Source: JAAFHB01 sp942493325
GTDB taxonomy: Bacteria > Bacteroidota > Bacteroidia > Bacteroidales > Prolixibacteraceae
DNA: 64,000 bases
Direction: 5' to 3'
Assembly (NCBI GenBank): GCA_942493325.1
Contig: OW818689.1
Location: 3,596,001-3,660,000, forward strand
The notes below the pieces were generated by a model, which saw only the letters and a list, made by a program, of their open reading frames with translations, did no database searches and was not told the DNA's origin. How positions within the stretch are numbered: position 1 is the stretch's first letter; each line of letters begins with the position of its first letter. The translations under genes were made by a program, and so were the position numbers. Below are positions 8,689 through 17,501 of this stretch, piece after piece.

Positions 8689-10062
8689 TCAGCGGATACA
8701 CTCCATGGCGCACAAATGGCATTTCGAAACTTCACCCCTTAACCGTTTATCTACAAGATTGTCAATAACATCACGGAGTTTTTCAACCTTTATTTCAGCA
8801 AGAACTTCATGAGCAAAGGCGAACATAAGCATCAGGCGCGCTTCTTCTTCGTGAATACCCCTGCACTGAAGATAGAAAAGTGCCTCTTCGTCAATACGGC
8901 CAACCGTTGCCCCGTGCGAACATTTCACATCATCGTTGTCGATAACCAGCTGCGGTTTTGTATTCATCTTTGCCGCGTTTGTCAGCAATACATTATTGTT
9001 CCGCTGATAAGCTTGCGTCTTCACCGCATGAGGTGCAACATGAATCCTTCCGGTGAAACCACCTGTCGAACTGTCGTCAAGAATATTCTTATACAATTGA
9101 TTACTCGTGCATTTGGGCTTAAGGTGCTCGACAAAGGTATAATTATCAACATGCTGATTTTTATCCGATAAAGCCAGGCCACAAATTTTAGCCCCGGCAT
9201 GCTCACCATCGAGCATTACATGGAGATTATTGCGGATGATTCCGCCGTGAAGCGAGATCGCGTTCGTCACCAGTTGTGAATTTTTTTGCTGACGGATATA
9301 AAGTCCGGTCAGATTCGCAGTCTTATTGTGCTGATTCTGTATACTGTAAATATCGATCACCGCATCCTCGCCAATCTCAAATTCAGTGAGGTTATTGATA
9401 ATAAAGTTTTGCGGCAGTAATGTATGATCACAGAACATGATTTTTGCCTGGCTGTTTTTTCCGGCAATGATCATGTTACGTTGCGTCACATACAAATCGT
9501 CCTCACTTCTCAGAATATTGATCATCTGTATTGGTTTCGAAACATGCACATTATCAGGAACATAAATAAATACGCCATCCTGTGCAAAAACCGTGTTCAG
9601 GGCAGTAAGGGGATCAGTCGTGGCATTTGCGAGTTTACCATAGTATTTTTCAACAAGGTCAGGATTCTCAATAACTGCCTTTCGGAAGCTTTTTATGATC
9701 ACCCCCTCAGGATAAGTTTTGTTCCTGTTGTTCACTTCATCATACCATCCGTTAACTACCAGAACCACGTGGGTATCGAATTCGGGAACATCACAGCTGA
9801 ATATTTCGTTCAGGTCGACCTCAAACTGATCCGGTTCAAATGCCCTTCTGAAATTTTCATTTTCAAACAGACGCGTAAGATCGGTATATTTATAATTCTC
9901 GGTTTTGAAACCGGGAATCCCCATCCGCTCCAGCGCGTTAAGGGCAGGCTGCCTGGCTTTGTTGACCAATTCAGACATTGCCCCGCCAATTTCCAAAAGA
10001 TTCCCGTCATAAATTGCGCGAATCCGTTGAATGGTCGTTATTTTATCTGCTACCTCTGCCAT
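8689..10062 (-). CDS. sufD: SufD, Fe-S scaffold subunit
   Basis: 457 residues. SufD pairs with SufB and SufC in the SufBC2D scaffold on which clusters are built. The beta-helix core and the C-terminal family signature are present: MNTKPQLVIDNDDVKCSHGATVGRID is split here as KPQLVIDNDDVKCSHGA and VGRIDEEALFYLQCRGI, with the functional histidine in CSHGA. The N-terminus has the helical NALERMGIPGFKTENYKYTDL common to the family. It starts 2 bp after the sufC stop, so the genes are co-translated. The C-terminal CHLCAMECIR adds extra cysteines near the end. Confidence 0.95.
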   Translation of the reverse strand: MAEVADKITTIQRIRAIYDGNLLEIGGAMSELVNKARQPALNALERMGIPGFKTENYKYTDLTRLFENENFRRAFEPDQFEVDLNEIFSCDVPEFDTHVVLVVNGWYDEVNNRNKTYPEGVIIKSFRKAVIENPDLVEKYYGKLANATTDPLTALNTVFAQDGVFIYVPDNVHVSKPIQMINILRSEDDLYVTQRNMIIAGKNSQAKIMFCDHTLLPQNFIINNLTEFEIGEDAVIDIYSIQNQHNKTANLTGLYIRQQKNSQLVTNAISLHGGIIRNNLHVMLDGEHAGAKICGLALSDKNQHVDNYTFVEHLKPKCTSNQLYKNILDDSSTGGFTGRIHVAPHAVKTQAYQRNNNVLLTNAAKMNTKPQLVIDNDDVKCSHGATVGRIDEEALFYLQCRGIHEEEARLMLMFAFAHEVLAEIKVEKLRDVIDNLVDKRLRGEVSKCHLCAMECIR

Positions 10063-10064
10063 AA

Positions 10065-10817
10065 TTAATCTCCCAATTCTTTTTTGATCCAGTCATAACC
10101 TTTCTCTTCCAGTTCAAAAGCCAGCTCTTTTCCTGCTGATTTAACAATGCGGCCTTCATAAAGAACATGCACGAAATCAGGTATGATATAATCGAGCAAT
10201 CGCTGGTAATGGGTAACCAGGATTGTAGCATTATGACTGTTTTTCAATAGATTGACCCCATTTGCAACAATCCGCAAGGCATCGATATCAAGACCGCTGT
10301 CTGTTTCATCGAGAATAGCCAATGTAGGTTCAAGCATTGCCATCTGAAAGATCTCATTTTTCTTTTTCTCGCCGCCCGAAAAACCTTCGTTGACCGAACG
10401 GTTGGTGAGCTGAGAATCAATCTGAACCATCGCTTTTTTCTCGCGCATCAGTTTCAGGAAATCGCCGGCCGAAAGAGACGGCTGATTCCTGTATTTACGA
10501 TGTTCATTCACAGCGGTTTTCAGAAAATTAACCATACTTACACCCGGTATCTCGACCGGATACTGGAAACTGAGGAACAGCCCTTCCTTTGCCCTGATAT
10601 CGGCTGACATTTCGAGCAAATCCTTCCCGTTAAAGGTAACCGAACCATGAGTGACCTCGAAGTTATTATTTCCGACTAAAACATTGGCCAATGTACTTTT
10701 ACCCGATCCATTTGGCCCCATTATGGCGTGAATCTCGCCGGCATTTACCGTTAGGTTTATTCCTTTAAGAATATCTTTTCCTTCGACTTTAGCGTATAAA
10801 TCTTTTATAACAAGCAT
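10065..10817 (-). CDS. sufC: SufC, ATPase of the Fe-S scaffold
   Basis: 250 residues, an ABC-type ATPase that drives conformational changes of SufB-SufD. The Walker A motif is GPNGSGKS (34-41), the signature is FSGGEKKKNEI (146-156) and the Walker B LAILDETDSGLDIDAL (167-182). The SufC-specific KKNEI after SGGE distinguishes it from transport ATPases. It lies between sufB and sufD with gaps of 20 and 2 bp. Soluble, normal length. Confidence 0.97.
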   Translation of the reverse strand: MLVIKDLYAKVEGKDILKGINLTVNAGEIHAIMGPNGSGKSTLANVLVGNNNFEVTHGSVTFNGKDLLEMSADIRAKEGLFLSFQYPVEIPGVSMVNFLKTAVNEHRKYRNQPSLSAGDFLKLMREKKAMVQIDSQLTNRSVNEGFSGGEKKKNEIFQMAMLEPTLAILDETDSGLDIDALRIVANGVNLLKNSHNATILVTHYQRLLDYIIPDFVHVLYEGRIVKSAGKELAFELEEKGYDWIKKELGD

Positions 10818-10837
10818 ATCTCTATTTCTAAAATTAA

Positions 10838-12283
10838 TTAACCCACACTTCCTTCCAGACTGATCTGCAATAATTTCTGTGCCTCGACAGCAAACTCCAT
10901 CGGCAATTTATTGATTACCTCGCGTGCATAACCGTTCACGATCATTCCAATGGCATCTTCTGTCGAAATTCCGCGCTGATTGCAGTAAAAAATCTGATCC
11001 TCACCAATTTTCGAAGTTGTCGCCTCATGTTCAACAATTGAACTGCTATTGGCCACCTCGATATAAGGGAACGTATGGGCTCCGCACGTATCGCCAAGTA
11101 AGAGCGAATCGCACTGCGAATAATTCCGTGCATTTTCGGCTTTTGCTGCTACCCTCACCAGACCGCGGTAGGAGTTCGAACTATGACCCGCAGAAATTCC
11201 TTTTGATACAATCGTGCTTTTGGTATTTTTCCCGATATGAATCATTTTGGTACCGGTATCGGCCTGCTGAAAATTATTGGTAAGCGCCACCGAGTTAAAT
11301 TCTGCCACCGAATTGTCACCCATTAGGATACAACTCGGGTATTTCCAGGTAATCGCCGACCCTGTTTCAACCTGGTTCCATAATATTTTCGAAGCAATGC
11401 CTTTACAAATACCACGTTTGGTAACAAAATTGAGGATTCCTCCTTTGCCGTTTTTATCTCCGGGATACCAGTTTTGAACCGTCGAATATTTCACCTCTGC
11501 ACGATCAAGCGCAATGATTTCGACAACAGCCGCATGAAGCTGGTTCTCGTCACGCATGGGTGCCGTGCATCCTTCAAGATAAGAGACATAACTGTCGTCA
11601 TCGGCAATTATCAGGGTACGTTCAAACTGTCCTGTGTTCCGGGCATTAATCCGGAAATAGGTCGATAATTCCATCGGACAGCGGGTTCCTTTGGGAATGT
11701 AAACGAACGATCCGTCAGAGAACACTGCCGAATTGAGGGCAGCGAAGTAATTATCATTGTAGGGAACCGACATTCCAAGGTACTTCTGCACAAGATCGGG
11801 ATGGTGTTTAACCGCTTCACTGAAGGAGCAGAAAATGATACCACGCTCAGCCAATACCTCTTTAAAGGTTGTTTTGACCGATACACTGTCGATAACTGCA
11901 TCGACAGCTACGCCGGAAAGCATTTTCTGTTCTTCGAGCGGGATCCCCAGCTTTTCGAAAGTTCGGAGCAATTCGGGATCAACCTCGTTAAGACTCTCAT
12001 ATTTTGCCTGATGAGTGGGTGCGGCGTAAAATATAATATCCTGATAATCAATTTCCGGGATTTTAAGCTGAGCCCATTCGGGCATTTTCATAGTCAGCCA
12101 GCGTCTGTATGCTTTGAGGCGGAATTCGAGCATAAATTCAGGCTCATCCTTTTTGGCAGAAATAATTCTGACTACCTCTTCATTCAGACCTTTGACAATT
12201 GTATCGGTTTCTATTTCAGTAATAAAACCAAATCTATAGTCTCGCTGGGTGACCTCATGTAATAATTTATTTTGGTCTTCCAT
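10838..12283 (-). CDS. sufB: SufB, Fe-S scaffold subunit
   Basis: 481 residues, first gene of the operon. SufB is the site of nascent cluster assembly. Diagnostic segments include GVAVDAVIDSVSVKTTFKE, YIPKGTRCPMELSTYFRIN, YLEGCTAPMRDENQLHAAVV, VQNWYPGDKNGKGGILNFVTK split across residues around 270-290, and ANSSSIVEHEATTSKIGEDQ followed by FYCNQRGISTEDA. These match the family along its full length. It begins with MEDQNKLLHEVTQRDY; the promoter lies about 90 bp upstream. No upstream regulator such as IscR is in view. Confidence 0.97.
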   Translation of the reverse strand: MEDQNKLLHEVTQRDYRFGFITEIETDTIVKGLNEEVVRIISAKKDEPEFMLEFRLKAYRRWLTMKMPEWAQLKIPEIDYQDIIFYAAPTHQAKYESLNEVDPELLRTFEKLGIPLEEQKMLSGVAVDAVIDSVSVKTTFKEVLAERGIIFCSFSEAVKHHPDLVQKYLGMSVPYNDNYFAALNSAVFSDGSFVYIPKGTRCPMELSTYFRINARNTGQFERTLIIADDDSYVSYLEGCTAPMRDENQLHAAVVEIIALDRAEVKYSTVQNWYPGDKNGKGGILNFVTKRGICKGIASKILWNQVETGSAITWKYPSCILMGDNSVAEFNSVALTNNFQQADTGTKMIHIGKNTKSTIVSKGISAGHSSNSYRGLVRVAAKAENARNYSQCDSLLLGDTCGAHTFPYIEVANSSSIVEHEATTSKIGEDQIFYCNQRGISTEDAIGMIVNGYAREVINKLPMEFAVEAQKLLQISLEGSVG

Positions 12284-12372
12284 GATTGTTCTTATTGTCT
12301 ATAATATAATCCGGTAACAATCAAACTTCACAAATTCCTATTTGTGCGTTTAAATAGACTGGATATAAATTG

Positions 12373-12380
12373 CAAAGATA
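12373..12380 (-). promoter_or_regulatory. -7 box for the suf operon
   Basis: The minus strand reads TATCTTTG, matching TAnnTTTG. It is about 90 bp before the sufB start in the gap between divergent sufB and thiL. A convincing TTTG -33 box at the right spacing is not visible, so this is a partial promoter match. Confidence 0.45.
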
Positions 12381-12433
12381 CAAAATGAAACATTACTTTT
12401 GGAACTGTTAAATTCTGAATTAGGCTATTTATA

Positions 12434-13477
12434 ATGACAAACACAACACGCTCTATTACTGCGCTTTCTGAACTCGGGGAATTTGGTTTAATCCGTCGTC
12501 TGACCCAAAATATCGTTATTAAAAACGACAGTACCCTTAAAGGAGTAGGAGACGACTGCGCTGTTCTGGACTTTAAAAATAAAAAAATCGTTGTTACAAC
12601 CGATTTATTGACCGAAGGAATCCATTTTAACCTGATGTACGTCCCCCTGCGGCACCTGGGTTATAAAGCGGTCACTGTAAACCTGAGTGACGTTTACGCG
12701 ATGAACGCAACTCCCAGACAAATAACGGTTTCGATTGCAGTTTCTGCAAAAATGTCTGTCGAGGCACTCGATGAACTTTATTCCGGCATTTACCTTGCCT
12801 GCGAAAGATATGGTGTTGACCTTGTGGGAGGCGACACAACTTCATCGCTTACGGGGCTCACAATTTCGGTTACTGCAATCGGCGAAGCCGAAGAGGAGGA
12901 CATTGTTTACCGCAACGGAGCGAAAAATACCGACCTGTTATGTGTCACAGGTGATCTTGGAGGTGCATACATGGGATTACAACTGCTTGAGCGCGAAAAC
13001 GAGGTTTTTAAAGTAAATCCCAAAATGACGCCACAGTTCGATGGTTATGATTATATCCTTGAACGACAGCTAAAGCCGGAAGCCAGGAAAGATATTCCCG
13101 TTATTTTCAGGGAATTAGGCATAAAACCCACCTCAATGATCGATATCTCGGATGGTCTCTCATCCGAAATAATGCATTTGTGTACACAAAGTGAGGTTGG
13201 CTGCCGGCTTTACGAAGATCGGCTGCTGTACGACAATCAAACCAAAAAGATGGCGGCCGAACTGAACATTAATCCGCTGGTTGCGGCTTTGAATGGTGGC
13301 GAAGACTATGAACTTCTTTTCACTCTTCCGGTCACTGACCATGAAAAAATCCTTAATCATCCCGACATTTCGGTCATCGGCCATATCACGGATAAAAGTG
13401 AAGGGATCAACCTGATTACCGCGGGTGCAGGACAGTCAATTCCATTGACGGCGCAAGGGTGGAATCCTTTGAAGTAA
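12434..13477 (+). CDS. thiL: Thiamine-monophosphate kinase ThiL
   Basis: 347 residues. ThiL phosphorylates thiamine monophosphate to the active cofactor thiamine diphosphate, using ATP and Mg2+. Motifs in order: GVGDDCAVLD (metal-binding Asp pair, about 36-45), TTDLLTEGIHF, HLGYKAVTVNLSDVYAMNA (substrate loop), DLVGGDTTSS (about 129-138), SMIDISDGLSSEI and LNGGEDYELLFT (about 285-296). All are diagnostic and intact, and the length is normal. It is divergent from sufB, and stands alone on its strand; the convergent ATPase gene follows after 83 bp. Confidence 0.96.
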   Translation: MTNTTRSITALSELGEFGLIRRLTQNIVIKNDSTLKGVGDDCAVLDFKNKKIVVTTDLLTEGIHFNLMYVPLRHLGYKAVTVNLSDVYAMNATPRQITVSIAVSAKMSVEALDELYSGIYLACERYGVDLVGGDTTSSLTGLTISVTAIGEAEEEDIVYRNGAKNTDLLCVTGDLGGAYMGLQLLERENEVFKVNPKMTPQFDGYDYILERQLKPEARKDIPVIFRELGIKPTSMIDISDGLSSEIMHLCTQSEVGCRLYEDRLLYDNQTKKMAAELNINPLVAALNGGEDYELLFTLPVTDHEKILNHPDISVIGHITDKSEGINLITAGAGQSIPLTAQGWNPLK

Positions 13478-13560
13478 ATCCATTGAATCTAAATTTTCAC
13501 AAATCGTCAGCGAAAACTTTAGTCCGCTTTGCAATAAACGAATAGTAAAATATTTTATAA

Positions 13561-14754
13561 TCAATACAAGAAACCAAGTAACCACAAAGGAATCCTGTTA
13601 TGATGGCCAATTTCAATGTCATCGAGGAATATAAAAGAATGATCAAAATCCCTGACTTGCCGGTTATCCTTATTTTTACCGCCGATTTCGATTACAAATT
13701 TGTTATCCACCAGAAAGTCTGTCTTGTCGTGAAGAAACACCTTATGATTTACAGATAGCTGATTTAAGGCAAATGTTTCCCTCAGGTTCCCGGAATTTAC
13801 CATATCAGGATTGAGCGCATAGAACAAATTCGGATTATCAAGAAATATTTTATCCGGCTTTTGCAATCGACTAATATATCTTTCAGGTTGATTAACTAGT
13901 TTTATCATTCTTGCCTTTTCGAGGTAAAGAAGATACTGTAAAACCGTTTGGCGATGCAAATCTGTTTTTTGGCTTATTTTTGAAATATTAGGTTTAAATG
14001 GCACTGATGAAGCAATCACTTTTAAAAGGGTCAACATTTTTCTGCTTTGAGCGATATCGAAGTTTTCAATAAACCTTAAATCAATTTCCATTACTGTCCT
14101 TATGATTTGTTCAAGTGTCGTTAAATAATCGCGTTTTGGTTCCAGAAAATACGGATAAAATCCACTTTTCAGATAAGATAAAAAATGCTTTAAAACCGGA
14201 ATCTTTTGAGCAATCCCAGAGGCTATCGCCATATGATCCCTGAATATTTCCGTTAGCTGAAATGTCGGCAATGAAATAATATCTGCCATGTGCAGGTATT
14301 CCCTAAAAGAGAGTCCAGTCATTTCATACATTAATGCCCTGCGACTTAAATCAGCATCTTGTTTTGTCAATTCAATGATGGAAGACCCTGAGAAAACCAA
14401 TTTCAAATCTGGCATAGAATCATAAATATTTTTCAATTCCCTTGCCCAGCCGAAGTATTTATGGACTTCATCCATATATAGATATTCTCCCCCATACTTT
14501 CTGAAGGTGTCAGCCAAATCATAAATGTGATGATCTACGAAATAAAGATCGTCAAGACGGACATACAAAACTTCATGTCCTTCATTTCTGAATTGTTGTA
14601 ATTTTTGAAACAACAAAGTGGTTTTGCCAGTTCCTCTTGCACCAATAACACCGTTCATCCGCCAATCCCAGTTGATTTTACCTATCACTTCACGTTGATA
14701 GGGATATTGAACAGACTGAATACTTTGATTTGATTTTTCAATAAGCTTTTCCAT
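13561..14754 (-). CDS. AAA ATPase with DUF4143-type C-terminus
   Basis: 397 residues. The N-terminal AAA_14 domain has Walker A GARGTGKTT (38-46) and the Walker B-like YLYMDEVHKYFGWARELK, followed by KLVFSGSSIIEL. The second half (about 220-397) is a DUF4143-like winged region, with SKISQKTDLHRQTVLQYLLY as an HTH-like stretch and a C-terminal nuclease-like FLVDNKFVIEIGGKNK and HHNRIPLWLLGF. This large Bacteroidota family is of unknown function. A -7 box lies ~65 bp upstream, so it is likely a single-gene transcript. It is not obviously linked to its neighbours. Confidence 0.88.
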   Translation of the reverse strand: MEKLIEKSNQSIQSVQYPYQREVIGKINWDWRMNGVIGARGTGKTTLLFQKLQQFRNEGHEVLYVRLDDLYFVDHHIYDLADTFRKYGGEYLYMDEVHKYFGWARELKNIYDSMPDLKLVFSGSSIIELTKQDADLSRRALMYEMTGLSFREYLHMADIISLPTFQLTEIFRDHMAIASGIAQKIPVLKHFLSYLKSGFYPYFLEPKRDYLTTLEQIIRTVMEIDLRFIENFDIAQSRKMLTLLKVIASSVPFKPNISKISQKTDLHRQTVLQYLLYLEKARMIKLVNQPERYISRLQKPDKIFLDNPNLFYALNPDMVNSGNLRETFALNQLSVNHKVFLHDKTDFLVDNKFVIEIGGKNKDNRQVRDFDHSFIFLDDIEIGHHNRIPLWLLGFLY

Positions 14755-14816
14755 TGTATTTCAGAGTGTTGAAAAAAATAATACCTTAATTGGTGTTTAA
14801 TACCACCAAAGATATA

Positions 14817-14824
14817 CAAATTTT
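14817..14824 (-). promoter_or_regulatory. -7 box for the AAA ATPase gene
   Basis: The minus strand reads TATCTTTG, fitting TAnnTTTG, 62 bp before the start codon. A matching -33 box is not clear. Confidence 0.4.
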
Positions 14825-14996
14825 GGTTGTTCTATCCACCATTTTTAAAATATCTTGGTCTTGCATTTTGATTAACAACTTATTATAAAGTCTTGTCTTT
14901 TATTTGCCTGGGAAATTCACATTGTTCTTTGCTGTACTGCTGTACGGTTGAAAGATTTGCCAATCAGTTAAGTGTAATAAAATAGTTTCAATAAAA

Positions 14997-15012
14997 TGTC
15001 CGGAAATGAACA
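14997..15012 (+). promoter_or_regulatory. Candidate activator site, copy 1 (TGTCCGGAAATGAACA)
   Basis: This 16-mer matches a second one at 15204-15219 in 13 of 16 positions. It lies ~90 bp upstream of a sigma54-like element, a distance common for enhancer sites of NtrC-type activators. It is less symmetric than the second copy. Role is inferred from position and repetition only. Confidence 0.35.
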
Positions 15013-15100
15013 CCGCATTGTAAAATATTGTACATTTTTGGGCACCCGGAGTTAATTAAAAATCGTGTTATTCATTTGATTAATTGATATTTGTATTTAG

Positions 15101-15116
15101 TGGCATGACTCTTGAC
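15101..15116 (+). promoter_or_regulatory. Sigma54-like promoter element upstream of the export operon
   Basis: TGGCATG-ACTC-TTGAC resembles the -24/-12 consensus TGGCACG-N4-TTGCA. The GG at 15102-15103 and the G of the -12 box at 15114 are 12 bp apart as required. The weak point is GA in place of the invariant-type GC at -12. The initiation site would be near 15128, ~110 bp before the ATPase start. Confidence 0.35.
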
Positions 15117-15203
15117 ACCCTCAAAGAAATCCATAAGAGTTTTGTAAAATAAACTGAATTTTTCTGTAACGATTTTAGAGAATTGGCGTCTTATATGAAT
15201 AAG

Positions 15204-15219
15204 TGTCCGGGAACGGACA
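15204..15219 (+). promoter_or_regulatory. Inverted repeat TGTCCG-GGAA-CGGACA (copy 2)
   Basis: A perfect 6-bp inverted repeat with a 4-bp centre, 19 bp before the ATPase ATG at 15239. It is the symmetric version of the element at 14997-15012. It may be an operator or the second site of an activator; no regulator gene lies nearby. Confidence 0.4.
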
Positions 15220-15238
15220 AACGATAAAACTAAACAAA

Positions 15239-15952
15239 ATGATACAGATTAATAATCTGCATAAGTCGTATGTGATGGGTAGTAACAGCCTGCATGTTTT
15301 AAAAGGGTTGAACCTGGAAATTGAAGCGGGAGAATTTGTTTCCATCATGGGATCTTCAGGCTCAGGGAAATCGACCTTGCTGAATATCCTTGGAATTCTT
15401 GATGATTATGACCAGGGAAGCTACTACCTGGGCGGCAAGCTTATGCAAGGCTTGAATGAAACCAAAGCTGCCCTGACCCGCAATGAGATGATCGGGTTTA
15501 TCTTTCAGTCGTTCAACCTGATTTCGTTCAAAAACGCGATGGAAAATGTGGCCTTACCGCTGTATTATCAAAAAGTAAGCCGGAAAAAGCGCAACCAGAT
15601 TGCACTCGAATACCTCGACCGACTTGGGTTAAAGGAGTGGGCGCACCATTTGCCCAGCGAACTGTCCGGCGGACAAAAACAACGGGTTGCCATTGCACGG
15701 GCGCTGATCTCGAAACCTAAGATTATCCTGGCGGACGAACCCACCGGTGCACTCGATTCAACCACCTCTTTCGAAGTGATGGACATCCTCAAGGAGATCA
15801 ATGATCAGGGAATAACGGTGATTATTGTCACTCATGAACACGACATTGCCTCGATGACCAAAAAGATAATCAGGCTCAAGGACGGGGTAATTGAGGAGAT
15901 TATCAAAAACGGTGAATTACAGTTGTTCAAGGATCGTGTACGAACCGAATAA
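15239..15952 (+). CDS. ABC transporter ATP-binding protein (MacB/LolD-type)
   Basis: 237 residues from ATG at 15239. A GTG at 15203 is in frame but would run through the palindrome at 15204-15219 and give an atypical N-terminus. Walker A GSSGSGKS (38-45), ABC signature LSGGQKQR (142-149) and Walker B IILADEPTGALD (162-173) are intact. The spacing and sequence QSFNLISFKNAMENVALPL are of the LolD/MacB/FtsE group. It powers the two permeases that follow, 11 bp downstream, and is cytoplasmic at the inner membrane. As first gene of a five-gene export operon it likely serves efflux of small molecules, peptides or lipoproteins rather than sugar uptake. Confidence 0.94.
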   Translation: MIQINNLHKSYVMGSNSLHVLKGLNLEIEAGEFVSIMGSSGSGKSTLLNILGILDDYDQGSYYLGGKLMQGLNETKAALTRNEMIGFIFQSFNLISFKNAMENVALPLYYQKVSRKKRNQIALEYLDRLGLKEWAHHLPSELSGGQKQRVAIARALISKPKIILADEPTGALDSTTSFEVMDILKEINDQGITVIIVTHEHDIASMTKKIIRLKDGVIEEIIKNGELQLFKDRVRTE

Positions 15953-15963
15953 AACCAACTACC

Positions 15964-17220
15964 ATGTTTGATGTAGATGTCTGGCAGGAGATTTTCTCCA
16001 CCATTAAAAAAAATAAGCTACGGACCTTTCTTACAGGCTTCTCTGTCGCCTGGGGTATCTTTATGCTCATGATCCTTCTTGGATCGGGGAACGGTCTTCA
16101 AAACGGGGTTAAACAGCAGTTTTCAAATAATTCTGTAAACATTATGTGGCTTTGGACTGGTGAAACTGCAATGCCTTATAAAGGACTTAAAGAGGGACGC
16201 CAGATTAAATTTAACAATGATGATTATACTTTCCTGAACGAAAAAAACGAGGACCTCGACCAGGTATCATCAAGGTATTACCTTCCCGGAAATGTTCTCT
16301 ACACCTACAGGAATGAATACGGCTCATTTCAAACCTCATCGTGTCATCCCGCACTGAAAGAGATGGAAAAAGTCAACATTACCTCAGGTCGTTTTATAAA
16401 CGATCTGGATATGACTGAGTTTCGCAAAGTAATCGTGATTGGGGACAATATCCGCAAAGCATTATTCAAGGACGAGGATCCGTTGGGAAAATATATAAAA
16501 CTGAATAATGTACCTTTTAAGGTTGTTGGAGTTTCATATGACGAGCGAAGACAGGAAGAGCGGACCGCCTATATTCCGGTAACCACGGCCCAGCGCATTT
16601 TTAACGGGGCCGACCGCGTACATTCTTTCGCACTCACCACAAAAATGGTGAAGACCGTTGAAGAGGCAGAGGCAATCACTGAAAATGTAAGGCAGGAAAT
16701 GGCGCTGCGGCACAATTTCGATCCCAAAGATAAAAGGGCAATGGGCTCCTTTAATATGCTCACGGAATATATCCGTACAATGAAAATATTCCAGGCCATT
16801 AAAATCTTTGTCTGGATTATCGGAATAGGGACACTGATTGCAGGAATCGTGGGAGTCAGCAATATAATGCTCATCCTGGTTAAGGAACGAACCCGCGAAA
16901 TTGGCATACGGAAAGCACTTGGAGCAACCCCATCATCGGTGATCGGGCTGGTTCTGCTTGAATCTGTGCTGATTACAACCGTAGCGGGTTACGCGGGCCT
17001 GGTTGTCGGGGTGGGAATTATGGAAGGGATTAATTACTTTCTGGAACAGATGTTTGCATCGGGCGGAGGCGAAGGGATATTTTTCCGGAATCCAACCGTT
17101 GATTTTACAACAGCAGTAGCCTCCACTTTGATCCTGATTATCTCGGGAGCGCTTGCCGGTTATCTGCCTGCCCGCAAGGCGGCCAATGTAAAGCCAATCG
17201 AAGCGTTAAGGGAAGAATAG
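15964..17220 (+). CDS. ABC transporter permease (MacB-type), first of two
   Basis: 418 residues with the MacB architecture: an N-terminal helix (RTFLTGFSVAWGIFMLMILL, about 20-39), a large periplasmic MacB_PCD domain (about 45-275), and a C-terminal FtsX domain with three helices (about 280-410; IFVWIIGIGTLIAGIVGVSN, then SVLITTVAGYAGLVVGVG). KERTREIGIRKALGATPSSV is the coupling helix that contacts the ATPase, and it ends with PIEALREE, shared with the second permease. It is one of two permeases likely to form a heterodimer, as one ATPase and two different permease genes are present. Confidence 0.93.
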   Translation: MFDVDVWQEIFSTIKKNKLRTFLTGFSVAWGIFMLMILLGSGNGLQNGVKQQFSNNSVNIMWLWTGETAMPYKGLKEGRQIKFNNDDYTFLNEKNEDLDQVSSRYYLPGNVLYTYRNEYGSFQTSSCHPALKEMEKVNITSGRFINDLDMTEFRKVIVIGDNIRKALFKDEDPLGKYIKLNNVPFKVVGVSYDERRQEERTAYIPVTTAQRIFNGADRVHSFALTTKMVKTVEEAEAITENVRQEMALRHNFDPKDKRAMGSFNMLTEYIRTMKIFQAIKIFVWIIGIGTLIAGIVGVSNIMLILVKERTREIGIRKALGATPSSVIGLVLLESVLITTVAGYAGLVVGVGIMEGINYFLEQMFASGGGEGIFFRNPTVDFTTAVASTLILIISGALAGYLPARKAANVKPIEALREE

Positions 17221-17260
17221 GGAAATGAAAAAATGAATAAATTAAAGAATGAAAGAATTG

Positions 17261-17435
17261 GCCAACAGCCAGCAGCCAACAGCCAGTAGCCAGAAGCCAG
17301 AAGCCAGCAGCCAGTAGCCAGAAGCCAACAGCCAACAGCCAACAGCCAGCAGCCAACAGCCAGCAGCCAGAAGCCAACAGCCAGCAGCCAGAAGCCAACA
17401 GCCAACAGCCAGCAGCCAACAGCCAGCAGCCAGCA
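17261..17435 (+). repeat. Heptanucleotide tandem repeat, 25 units of GCCARNA type
   Basis: Twenty-five consecutive 7-bp units, mostly gccaaca, gccagca and gccagaa with two gccagta, fill the space between the two permease genes. Because 7 is not a multiple of 3, the array is open in several minus-strand frames as WLLAxGC-type repeats; these are not proteins. Slippage should make copy number variable between strains. It lies inside the operon, so the mRNA carries it. Confidence 0.95.
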
Positions 17436-17501
17436 GCTTTCTGTAAGACACAAAAAATTGGTTTTTGCACAATTAAGTTTAGAATTCAAAAAAATTAAGT
17501 C

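Noticed and set aside
9424..10068. 214-codon open frame opposite sufD
   Set aside because: Antisense shadow of a clearly conserved gene.
11801..12262. 153-codon open frame opposite sufB
   Set aside because: Antisense shadow of a conserved gene.
13561..14754. AAA ATPase as part of a defence system
   Set aside because: It is a lone gene; no nuclease, helicase or other defence partner lies next to it, and the DUF4143 group is common outside defence loci.
15203..15238. Upstream GTG start of the ABC ATPase
   Set aside because: Would add a polar stretch not found in the family and would place the palindrome at 15204-15219 inside the gene; ATG at 15239 gives a standard N-terminus.
17261..17435. 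CRISPR array
   Set aside because: Units are 7 bp and contiguous without spacers; no cas genes.
17138..17489. Three long minus-strand reading frames of WLLAAGC-type repeats
   Set aside because: They are produced by the heptanucleotide array, which is open in several frames; no start region, no family, opposite strand to the operon.
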